A stretch of 5,649 nucleotides of DNA from the NCBI GenBank assembly GCA_002688875.1, contig NZDU01000021.1, forward strand, positions 1-5,649, in the 5' to 3' direction. Positions 1-5,458 of the stretch are shown in pieces. A model generated the notes under the pieces. It made no database searches and was not told the DNA's origin. It was given only the letters and a program-made list of their open reading frames with translations. This stretch comes from Candidatus Pacearchaeota archaeon. GTDB lineage: Archaea; Nanobdellota; Nanobdellia; Pacearchaeales; GW2011-AR1. The position numbers were made by a program, and so were the translations under genes. How positions within the stretch are numbered: the first letter of the stretch is position 1; each line of letters starts with the position of its first letter.

Positions 1-33
1 TCACCAACAAACCCCGAAGAAAACAAAGAATAA
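1..33 (+). CDS. C-terminal end of an unidentified + strand gene
   Basis: The first frame of the window reads ten codons, SPTNPEENKE, and stops at TAA 31-33. The short charged, Pro/Asn/Glu-rich tail and the A/C-ending codons match the other + strand genes here. Ten residues are too few to identify a family. In many archaea the gene just before rps27ae is rps24e, so an S24e tail is a possible reading, but nothing in these residues proves it. A promoter for the next gene follows 27 bp after the stop, so the downstream gene need not depend on this transcript. Confidence 0.4.
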   Translation, partial: SPTNPEENKE

Positions 34-59
34 TCCAATTTCTAATTTCTCAATAATTA

Positions 60-66
60 TTTAAAC
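60..66 (+). promoter_or_regulatory. TATA box of the small membrane protein gene
   Basis: The sequence TTTAAAC begins 27 nt before the ATG at 87. The same spacing is seen before rps27ae (29 nt) and the AbrB/PhoU-like gene (28 nt). This fits an archaeal TATA box about 25 nt before a start site lying at or next to the ATG, meaning a leaderless mRNA. There is no Shine-Dalgarno sequence before this ATG. The good promoter placement supports 87 as the true start of the gene despite the frame break after it. Confidence 0.5.
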
Positions 67-86
67 CTCATTAACATACTATTATC

Positions 87-300
87 ATGCCCAAAAAAAA
101 ACCCTTCAACTAAATCTAAAATCACAATCAAAAGGACCCCTAAATCAAAAAGACTTTCTAAAGCAAAAAAACAATCAACTCTAACTAAAGATATACTAGA
201 AGTTGAACAATGGATCCATGAAAGAAAAAAATTCTTCAAAAAACTAATCTATATAATAATCGCAATCTCAATACTCCTATTACTAGCAAGATTTATCTAA
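87..300 (+). CDS. Small Lys-rich tail-anchored membrane protein, frame broken at A9 run
   Basis: From ATG 87 the literal frame gives only MPKKKPFN and stops at TAA 111-113. The frame ending at TAA 298-300 is open back to 46 but contains no ATG, GTG or TTG. If the run of nine A at 93-101 is read as eight, the two join into one 70-residue protein beginning MPKKNPSTKSKI. Residues 1-35 are rich in Lys, Ser and Thr; residues about 35-50 are a charged, probably helical stretch (DILEVEQWIHERKKFF); residues 52-70 are a single hydrophobic segment (LIYIIIAISILLLLARFI) ending at the C-terminus. This predicts a tail-anchored protein with a basic cytoplasmic domain that could bind nucleic acid or ribosomes; that role is inference from charge and from lying between ribosomal genes. 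No family is recognised. The break could be a sequencing error, transcriptional slippage on the A run, or a real mutation. The composition of the downstream frame still looks like that of a maintained gene. Confidence 0.6.
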
Positions 301-313
301 CCAACAACAAACA

Positions 314-320
314 TTTAAAT
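314..320 (+). promoter_or_regulatory. TATA box of rps27ae
   Basis: TTTAAAT starts 29 nt before the rps27ae ATG at 343 and 14 bp after the stop of the preceding gene. No Shine-Dalgarno sequence precedes the ATG, so a leaderless transcript is likely. The short distance to the upstream stop also allows co-transcription. Confidence 0.6.
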
Positions 321-342
321 ACCCAATTCCTTACATTTCTAC

Positions 343-555
343 ATGGCAAAGAAAGACGCTAAAGGTAAAAAAACAAGCAAAAACAAACCCTCTAGTAAGA
401 AATACAAGATGTACAAAATAGACGGAGACAAAATAACTAGAGAAAAATCCTGCCCAAGATGCGGCCCAGGAGTTTTCCTATCAAAATCTCAAAAAAGAGA
501 ATACTGCGGACGTTGCCATTATACAGAATTTCTAAGCGAGAAGAAGGAAGAATAA
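343..555 (+). CDS. rps27ae: Small ribosomal subunit protein eS31 (S27ae)
   Basis: This 70-residue protein is the archaeal form of eS31/S27ae, a small zinc-finger protein of the 30S subunit; in eukaryotes the same domain is made as a fusion to ubiquitin. The diagnostic C4 zinc finger is present: C37 and C40 in SCPRCGPGVF, then C55 and C58 in YCGRCHYTEF, a spacing of Cys-x2-Cys, 14 residues, Cys-x2-Cys. It is preceded by the typical YKxYKIDGDKITREK core at about residues 21-35. The first 20 residues are a Lys/Ser-rich basic extension, common for rRNA-binding tails and somewhat longer than in many archaeal members. A Lys/Glu tail (SEKKEE) closes the protein. The ATG start is supported by the TATA box 29 nt upstream. 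The gene ends 4 bp from the oppositely oriented stop at 560. Confidence 0.95.
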   Translation: MAKKDAKGKKTSKNKPSSKKYKMYKIDGDKITREKSCPRCGPGVFLSKSQKREYCGRCHYTEFLSEKKEE

Positions 556-559
556 TTAA

Positions 560-1081
560 TTATCTCTCCAAAAAATATTTACCAAATACCTCTAATATAA
601 ACTTATTTTCATCAAGTCCAACTTCATCTCCAAATAATAATCCAACAAGATTTCTCTCCTTAACTAGCCTATAAGCCTTATTATCTATTCTACTTAAATC
701 ACTCAAACTCTCAGCCCCAATATCATTAACATAAATTCCAATATCCTCATCATCAACCCAATCATCATCTTTCATATCAAAATGTTCTGCAACAACATAT
801 AATCCATAAGCTTTTCTCCTTAAATGAATCTTATCTCTTAAATCCATTCCTCTTAAAATTTCAAAAAGCTCATTCTCTGCTAATACTGAAACAAAATCAG
901 GCTCTCCATAATTATTTTCAGCAAAATATGCAACCTCCTGACCATTATAAAAATATCTTCTAACTTTCTTATCTAATTTTAACTCCGCTCCTAAAGCTTC
1001 TTTTACAGCCTTCTTATCAGATTTTAATTCTTCATCTGCTTCTAAAGCTATTTTTAATATTCTATGAAAATATTCCCTCAT
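560..1081 (-). CDS. Hypothetical acidic protein, third gene of the unknown operon
   Basis: A 173-residue soluble protein with no signal peptide or membrane segment and no family I recognise. The N-terminal 40 residues look helical and heptad-like (REYFHRILKIALEADEELKS), followed by a mixed alpha/beta-looking section with aromatic strands (RRYFYNGQEVAYFAE; AYGLYVVAEHFD). A strongly acidic patch lies at residues 105-113 (DDDWVDDED), which could bind metal or a basic partner; that is only suggestive. The ATG at 1081 is preceded by GGAG with an 8-nt spacer, the clearest ribosome binding site in the window, which fixes this start and fits translation as a downstream operon gene. The stop of the upstream gene lies 17 nt before the start. 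It ends 4 bp from rps27ae, tail to tail. Confidence 0.7.
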   Translation of the reverse strand: MREYFHRILKIALEADEELKSDKKAVKEALGAELKLDKKVRRYFYNGQEVAYFAENNYGEPDFVSVLAENELFEILRGMDLRDKIHLRRKAYGLYVVAEHFDMKDDDWVDDEDIGIYVNDIGAESLSDLSRIDNKAYRLVKERNLVGLLFGDEVGLDENKFILEVFGKYFLER

Positions 1082-1089
1082 TATCTATT

Positions 1090-1093
1090 CTCC
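1090..1093 (-). promoter_or_regulatory. Shine-Dalgarno site for the gene at 560-1081
   Basis: On the - strand GGAG is followed by 8 nt and then the ATG at 1081. It lies in the 17-nt gap after the upstream stop. The genes behind recognisable promoters in this window lack such a site, so this one marks an internal operon gene and decides the start codon. Confidence 0.55.
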
Positions 1094-1098
1094 AATTA

Positions 1099-1929
1099 TC
1101 ACAAACACAACTCCTTATTCCTAACTTCCCAAATCTTAGTAGGAATCTTCTTATCATCATACAAATTCCTATTCCTAAAACAAATATTTTGTGAACCTGA
1201 AACTATCCCTCCAATACCATAACCATGAAAAATATATCCTTGAGACTCATGACCTCCACTATATCTCATAAGATCATCATACCATTCACGAGCATTTTCA
1301 ATTGATTTCCCATATAAAAATTTAAGATCCTTTCCCAAAAACTTCCCAACAATCTTTTTTCTACCCTCTTTTGAAGAATCACTTATAGGATCACTCCAAT
1401 CCCTCTTATCAGGCTCATAACCTTTAGGATAACTCAACTTTGAATTAGCCCTTCCAGCAAGCAACATCTTAGTCAAACTCTCATTATCAATATCAAACAT
1501 TTTAGACATATTAGAATCTGGAGCAGACACTTCAACAATATACTCAACACCATTATCACTCCTAACCCGATTATCTCTCCCAAAATTCCCAAAAACCACC
1601 CTATTATCTCCATGTCTATTTGCAATTAACAACAACCTACTATTTCCCTTTAGACCATAGTCTACACTAAGAAAAGCAGGTTCAGGAGAATCGCCCTCTC
1701 TTTTCTCCAAATAACTATAACTATCAAGCTTCAAAACAAAACCCTCCGCCTCCCCACAATAATCTAATAAATCATTATGTGTCTCCCTATCCTTTTTAAT
1801 ATCCTCGACAGCCTTTGTAATCCCCTCTAACCTCTGAATATCTTTATAACCTAACTCAAATCCTTGATTCCCAAATGACATAAATCTTTTAAATAGTTCT
1901 GCTTGACTTTCTTTATTTTTTCCCATCAT
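1099..1929 (-). CDS. Hypothetical protein, second gene of the unknown operon
   Basis: A 276-residue protein with no signal peptide or membrane segment and no recognised family. The first 60 residues look helical and charged (AELFKRFMSF; DIQRLEGITKAVEDIKKDRE). Residues 63-135 look beta-rich, with alternating hydrophobics (GFVLKLDSYSYL, PAFLSVDYGL, SRLLLIANRHGDNRVVFGNF, VEYIVEVSA), and carry an RHGDNR/GRDNR pair of similar Arg/Asp/Asn turns. Residues 225-250 are Gly-rich (GGHESQGYIFHGYGIGGIVSG). Two Met codons open the frame (1929 and 1926) and either could be the start. No clear Shine-Dalgarno sequence precedes them; a TTTATAT at 1968-1974 lies 45 nt upstream inside the end of the preceding gene. 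It is 28 nt downstream of one gene and 17 nt upstream of the next, so co-transcription is likely. I cannot assign a function. Confidence 0.7.
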   Translation of the reverse strand: MMGKNKESQAELFKRFMSFGNQGFELGYKDIQRLEGITKAVEDIKKDRETHNDLLDYCGEAEGFVLKLDSYSYLEKREGDSPEPAFLSVDYGLKGNSRLLLIANRHGDNRVVFGNFGRDNRVRSDNGVEYIVEVSAPDSNMSKMFDIDNESLTKMLLAGRANSKLSYPKGYEPDKRDWSDPISDSSKEGRKKIVGKFLGKDLKFLYGKSIENAREWYDDLMRYSGGHESQGYIFHGYGIGGIVSGSQNICFRNRNLYDDKKIPTKIWEVRNKELCL

Positions 1930-1957
1930 CTTATGTTAGCTTCTATTTTTTCTATTT

Positions 1958-2578
1958 TCACCTGATCATATAAACAATGCTTTCAGAGGAAGCAAGTTTT
2001 GGATAATTAACTTTTTTAGAATCTTTCGAAATCATTCTTGAAACATTTTCTGCTAATCCTGCAGGTTCATCATAACATTTTAAAATCATTGAATCACCAT
2101 TTATACCAGTATCAGGATGAGTACCACCGTTAAATTTTGGAATTTCATCAAACAATCTATAACTCGCTTCGTTTGAACAACATCTAACACATTCTGTAAG
2201 ATATAAATTTCCATTACCTTTTGCTACTATTTCTTTACCCACATGTATAAGATCTAAAACATCATCAACTTCTAAACAATCACCAGCTTTAGGAAAATTC
2301 TCAAAAATTCTCAAACGTTTTTCCAATTCAGTCTTACCTTTTTCAGAACCAATACTTGAAATATTAAATTCAAGTGTCCCTTTAAGAAAATCTAGATTTG
2401 GAGACATATTATCTCCAAGTTCATTCATAAATAACTGTATACCATCTACAATCTTATTATATGCATCTTTAAGATCTCCCTTCAAATTCATAGAACTAAG
2501 TTCTTTAACTTCGGAACAATTTGTACTACTATCATATTTAGTATACATAGCTATTTGACAATATTCTTTCATTTTCAC
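1958..2578 (-). CDS. Hypothetical Cys-containing protein, first gene of the unknown operon
   Basis: A 206-residue protein, apparently soluble, of no family I recognise. It has seven cysteines (C7, C21, C101, C130, C133, C134, C168); the cluster TECVRCCSN at 128-136 has Cys-x2-Cys-Cys spacing and could, with C168, bind a metal or form disulfides. A Gly/Asp-rich loop (KFNGGTHPDTGINGDSM, about 148-164) follows. The N-terminal half is predicted helical (DLKDAYNKIVDGIQLFMNEL). The longest frame starts with GTG at 2578; an ATG at 2572 gives a protein two residues shorter. An AT-rich TATA-like stretch ends about 29 nt before the GTG, the spacing of leaderless starts elsewhere here, which favours GTG slightly. 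Its promoter region is shared with the divergent AbrB/PhoU-like regulator, a plausible controller by position. Confidence 0.7.
   Translation of the reverse strand: MKMKEYCQIAMYTKYDSSTNCSEVKELSSMNLKGDLKDAYNKIVDGIQLFMNELGDNMSPNLDFLKGTLEFNISSIGSEKGKTELEKRLRIFENFPKAGDCLEVDDVLDLIHVGKEIVAKGNGNLYLTECVRCCSNEASYRLFDEIPKFNGGTHPDTGINGDSMILKCYDEPAGLAENVSRMISKDSKKVNYPKLASSESIVYMIR
1968..1974 (-). promoter_or_regulatory. Possible internal TATA box before the gene at 1099-1929
   Basis: On the - strand TTTATAT lies across the last codons of the upstream gene, 45 nt before the ATG at 1929. If used, it would give a transcript with a leader of about 20 nt. The sequence is good but the spacing differs from the 25-29 nt seen at the other promoters, so read-through from upstream is the simpler explanation. 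Confidence 0.25.
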
Positions 2579-2598
2579 AAATCTTTACCACAAATCCA

Positions 2599-2622
2599 AT
2601 ATTAATATGTTCTCAATATAAA
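2599..2622 (-). promoter_or_regulatory. Promoter region of the three-gene unknown operon
   Basis: Two TATA-like elements lie on the - strand: ATATTAATAT at 2599-2608 (a perfect 10-bp palindrome, its box starting about 29 nt before the GTG at 2578) and TTTATATT at 2615-2622 (44 nt before the GTG). The first fits a leaderless GTG start; the second is a better TATA match and would leave a leader of about 20 nt. Which one is used cannot be decided by eye. Confidence 0.4.
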
Positions 2623-2629
2623 ACATATT
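2604..2629. repeat. 8-bp inverted repeat, candidate operator
   Basis: AATATGTT at 2604-2611 and AACATATT at 2622-2629 are exact reverse complements separated by 10 bp, so the half-site centres lie 18 bp apart. The pair spans the TATA-like elements of the leftward operon and stops 14 bp before the TATA box of the rightward regulator gene. Its position suits an operator for a dimeric DNA-binding protein, with the neighbouring AbrB-type regulator the obvious candidate. AT-rich DNA yields such repeats by chance, so this is tentative. Confidence 0.35.
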
Positions 2630-2643
2630 CTTAATAGTAAATC

Positions 2644-2650
2644 TTATAAA
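2644..2650 (+). promoter_or_regulatory. TATA box of the AbrB/PhoU-like regulator gene
   Basis: TTATAAA starts 28 nt before the ATG at 2672, and no Shine-Dalgarno sequence is present between them. The spacing predicts a leaderless transcript, as for rps27ae. Confidence 0.55.
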
Positions 2651-2671
2651 CACCTATTCTTTAATCAAAGT

Positions 2672-3577
2672 ATGAGAAGAAAAATAATCAAACAAGGTAA
2701 TAATTCTTATACCATGACCTTACCAATTAGCTGGATAAAGGAAAACAGCCTTGAAGGAGGATCTGAAATAGACCTATTAGAAGAAGAAAACAAACTAATA
2801 CTTGCCAGACCTAGAGATGCAAAACACCCAGAATCATCAATCTCTTTCGACCTAAACGGCTACAATGAAAGAACAATCTTAAACATAATAAATCAGAACT
2901 ATAGAAAAGGATACGATAAATTTATACTAAAAACAGACAACAAAGATCAAAAACTAACTATTAAGAAGATAATAAAAGAGTCCATATTAGGGTTTGAAGT
3001 TACTGAGAATAACAAAGACCACATCATAATTCAAAACATCGCCGAACCATCTCCAGATAAGTTTGATGTAATCTTAAGAAAAACCTTCTTCATAATAAAA
3101 GACGACGGAGAAGAATTAATCAATAAACTAAAAAACAACAAAAAACCAAATCTAACCCAATTCCAGGAAAACAAAGATTTAATGGATAACTACACAAACT
3201 TCCTAAGAAGAATTACTATTAATGCCAAAATCGGAGGCTCCAGAAAATCATACTTAAACTATTATTTTATTTCAGAACTTTCCCATATACAGCACGCATA
3301 TTTCTACTTAGTAAAATCAATCATCAATAACAAAACTGATGCAGGTTTCACAAACCTAGTAAATGAAACAAACAAACACTTCGACCTATTAGAAACAGCA
3401 TATTATAAAAAAGATATAAATCTAGCACATGAAATAAGTTCCAACAAAACCAAACTACAAAAAGAAATTTTTAACTTACTAAATCAAAACAATAATAAGG
3501 AAGCAACATATCATCTTGGAGAAATAATAAGGCACACCCATCTTGCCAGCACCGTTCTATTTGGTATGATGAACTAA
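2672..3577 (+). CDS. Transcriptional regulator with AbrB-like N-terminus and PhoU-like C-terminus
   Basis: A 301-residue protein. Residues 2-47 (RRKIIKQGNNSYTMTLPISW, then an acidic turn and NKLILAR) match the swapped-hairpin AbrB/SpoVT/MazE DNA-binding domain: a basic first strand, a G-x-S-Y-x-M-T-L-P-x-x-W segment, and a closing strand. Residues about 55-125 form a linker domain (SISFDLNGYNERTILNIINQ). Residues about 130-301 are all-helical and align in order with PhoU-type three-helix bundles, including helix motifs at ELSHIQHAYFYL (202-213) and HLGEIIRHTHLAS (281-293). Archaeal proteins of this build are usually annotated as phosphate uptake regulators. In standard PhoU the two motifs carry conserved acidic metal-binding residues of the E/DxxxD type; here the expected Asp positions appear to be His or Thr, so metal binding may be altered. 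No pst transport genes are nearby, so a phosphate role is unsupported by context. The ATG has a TATA box 28 nt upstream. The gene ends 2 bp from the convergent kinase-like gene. Confidence 0.8.
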   Translation: MRRKIIKQGNNSYTMTLPISWIKENSLEGGSEIDLLEEENKLILARPRDAKHPESSISFDLNGYNERTILNIINQNYRKGYDKFILKTDNKDQKLTIKKIIKESILGFEVTENNKDHIIIQNIAEPSPDKFDVILRKTFFIIKDDGEELINKLKNNKKPNLTQFQENKDLMDNYTNFLRRITINAKIGGSRKSYLNYYFISELSHIQHAYFYLVKSIINNKTDAGFTNLVNETNKHFDLLETAYYKKDINLAHEISSNKTKLQKEIFNLLNQNNNKEATYHLGEIIRHTHLASTVLFGMMN

Positions 3578-3579
3578 TA

Positions 3580-5355
3580 TTATTTAATCACATTAAATCT
3601 TTTTAGCAAACCTACACCGGCATTATAAATCTTATGAGAATACAATGCTCCAACTCCCCCAATCATGGTCCCATATACTGTCAAAGGATCACCATTAACC
3701 GCTTCAACTAACTCATTGGGATCACTAATCGCACAAACTCCCACCATAGCCGCAAGAGTTCCCATGTTAGCAATATGATTAACCATGGTGCCATTATTAT
3801 CCCTATAGCTCCTCTCTGACAAAACCCTATCTTTCTCTATATTAGCCATAGGTAATTCACCAATATCTTTCTTAGTATGTTTCTGATTAACCATGTGAGC
3901 ATACGCAATTGAAGCACCGCCATCATACTCAGCTCTATCAACTTTCCTAAATGTCTTACTACCTTTAACAAATAATTCAAACTCATCTTCAATACTATCA
4001 TCTCCAGCCAAAGTTGCATATTCACTTAAGGCTCCCTTTGCTCTTTCAAGCAAATATCTAGAAGACTTAAACATATTTTCTTTAAACTCAGTTCTAACTC
4101 CATTATTAGCAGCCCTTGAATATCGGTTCATTAAACCTAAAGCAGTCTCAAAATCAGTCAATGCAAGCTGTTCATCAGTTATTCCCGGCAATATCTCTTC
4201 TTGCTTGCTTAGAAAACCTCCCCTTAACTCAGAATAATTAGCACATTTATCAAGATCACTTATCATTGCGAAATGAGTAAAATCTTGGTAAGGTATTCCC
4301 CTACTAGCACTATCCCAATCAATTACATGATCAAAATCTCCTGACATCACATTTCCCTGGTGGAAATCTGTATGAATAAGAGTCAATGGTGCACCATCAA
4401 ATTCAGAATCTCTCAAAGACCTATATTTATCCCAAAAACTATTAGATCCTTTTCTAGATAGATTTTCTCCAAGATCCTCAGTAAATTTAAATTTCCTAGT
4501 TGAAGTATCTTTCTCTCCATCATAAATCTCAAACATGGTATCAAAAATCCTCCCTATAGGCAAACCATCAAATATCTCATCATAAGAATCTCTTCTTGCA
4601 TCTTCACCATTTATAACATGCTCTAAGGAATTCCCTTCAACAAAATCAAAAACTACTGGCTCTTGAAATCTAGACGTACTAATAAATGGTTTAACCACAT
4701 ATGGACTTACTGAAATAGTTTTTGGAACAAAATCATAAGTTCTACTCAATTTATCACTTATTTCTCCACCTCTCCTAGTTTTATTATCACTGCCTGCCTT
4801 CATTATCGCAGACGCTTCACTCCCATCCCCATAAAAGAATTCTATTTTAGTAAAATATCCTCCACCCAATATAGAGGTTCCACTAGGCTCAAGTAAACTT
4901 GTCCTAGCATGATCCAATTTTCCCTTAATACCCTTATCATCAGCAACTACGTTCCCCATCAAACTAAAATAAGTAGGAGGATAAACTTGTTCTATAGCAG
5001 ACCTACTAGAAAATACTTTTTCAAGCCCATACTTTATACCTGCCCTAGCCCCGTCCATAGCAATAAATACTGGAACCGCAGATAATTTTGAAAGACTCTC
5101 CAACCCATCTCCATTAGCCAATGATCCCATGGTATTTAAACCACTTAAGAAGATTCCAGAAGAACTACAGAAATAAGGTTTAGTAGTAAAATCAGCAATC
5201 TTATTCACAACACCCATAAAACCCCTAAGTAAAATACTATCAGGTTCAGCACCAGCTAATTCATCCCTAGATTCTCTAAATCCAGTTAACGGTTCATGCA
5301 CAGGCTCCCTGCCATTTTTATTCATTTTATCTTTATCCATTTCACTCTCATCCAT
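3580..5355 (-). CDS. APH/choline kinase-like phosphotransferase with hydrophobic flanks
   Basis: A 591-residue protein with a central protein-kinase-like fold of the aminoglycoside phosphotransferase/choline kinase superfamily. Seen in order: a Gly-rich ATP-loop candidate (ILGGGYFTKI, 162-171), a beta-3 lysine candidate K186 in ASAIMKAG, a hinge-like FDFVEGNSL (236-244), the catalytic loop HTDFHQGN with H328, D330 and N335 (the family HxDxxxxN), and the metal-binding VIDWDSASRGIPYQD (344-358, D346 and D348). The catalytic residues are all present, so it should transfer ATP phosphate; the substrate (sugar, amino alcohol, nucleoside, antibiotic or protein) cannot be told. Typical APH enzymes have about 250-350 residues, so roughly 130 extra residues lie before and 150-200 after. 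Both flanks hold moderately hydrophobic Gly/Ala-rich stretches (about 62-80, 92-106; 528-544, 557-573), which suggest membrane association. The first 40 residues are charged and probably disordered. The start at 5355 fits a TATA box 25 nt upstream; Met codons 6 and 11 are alternatives. Confidence 0.8.
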   Translation of the reverse strand: MDESEMDKDKMNKNGREPVHEPLTGFRESRDELAGAEPDSILLRGFMGVVNKIADFTTKPYFCSSSGIFLSGLNTMGSLANGDGLESLSKLSAVPVFIAMDGARAGIKYGLEKVFSSRSAIEQVYPPTYFSLMGNVVADDKGIKGKLDHARTSLLEPSGTSILGGGYFTKIEFFYGDGSEASAIMKAGSDNKTRRGGEISDKLSRTYDFVPKTISVSPYVVKPFISTSRFQEPVVFDFVEGNSLEHVINGEDARRDSYDEIFDGLPIGRIFDTMFEIYDGEKDTSTRKFKFTEDLGENLSRKGSNSFWDKYRSLRDSEFDGAPLTLIHTDFHQGNVMSGDFDHVIDWDSASRGIPYQDFTHFAMISDLDKCANYSELRGGFLSKQEEILPGITDEQLALTDFETALGLMNRYSRAANNGVRTEFKENMFKSSRYLLERAKGALSEYATLAGDDSIEDEFELFVKGSKTFRKVDRAEYDGGASIAYAHMVNQKHTKKDIGELPMANIEKDRVLSERSYRDNNGTMVNHIANMGTLAAMVGVCAISDPNELVEAVNGDPLTVYGTMIGGVGALYSHKIYNAGVGLLKRFNVIK

Positions 5356-5373
5356 TTCATTTCTATCTATTTC

Positions 5374-5380
5374 AATATAA
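5374..5380 (-). promoter_or_regulatory. TATA box of the kinase-like gene
   Basis: On the - strand TTATATT starts 25 nt before the ATG at 5355, and there is no Shine-Dalgarno site, so a leaderless transcript is likely. An ATG at 5360 is out of frame and only 20 nt from the box. The box is overlapped by the palindrome at 5377-5389. Confidence 0.5.
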
Positions 5381-5389
5381 CAATGTTAT
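5377..5389. repeat. 13-bp palindrome over the kinase-gene TATA box
   Basis: ATAACA-A-TGTTAT has 6-bp perfect arms around one central base and overlaps the end of the TATA box at 5374-5380. A protein bound here would be expected to block TBP, so it is a candidate repressor site. Arms this short occur by chance in AT-rich DNA; the position is the main argument. Confidence 0.3.
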
Positions 5390-5431
5390 CACTATTCAAA
5401 ATATTCCTATTTTTACCTACAAATGACCACT

Positions 5432-5438
5432 TTTAAAT
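5432..5438 (+). promoter_or_regulatory. TATA box of the + strand gene at the right edge
   Basis: TTTAAAT, identical to the rps27ae box, lies 27 nt before position 5459. By the spacing rule of this window a leaderless start codon is expected at about 5457-5461, where the open + strand frame has ATT. It is divergent from the kinase-like gene promoter, with 51 bp between the two boxes. Confidence 0.45.
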
Positions 5439-5458
5439 CTTTCTAATTGTTACTACTA

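Noticed and set aside
57..239. Open - strand frame of 60 codons beginning MKNFFLSWIH
   Set aside because: It is antisense to the small membrane protein gene, has no promoter or ribosome site of its own, and its Phe/Leu-rich make-up is what the complement of a Lys/Glu-rich coding region gives.
459..674. Open + strand frame of 71 codons overlapping rps27ae and the convergent gene
   Set aside because: It overlaps the certain rps27ae zinc-finger codons in another frame and runs into the antisense of the 560-1081 gene; its Ser/Thr/Asn/Pro-rich end is simple A/C-rich sequence.
2599..2608. Perfect palindrome ATATTAATAT as a separate operator
   Set aside because: A purely A/T 10-bp palindrome is expected by chance in DNA this AT-rich; it is better described as part of the promoter.
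3837..4025. Open - strand frame of 62 codons, Met/Leu-rich
   Set aside because: It lies wholly inside the kinase-like gene on the same strand in another frame, with no independent start signals.
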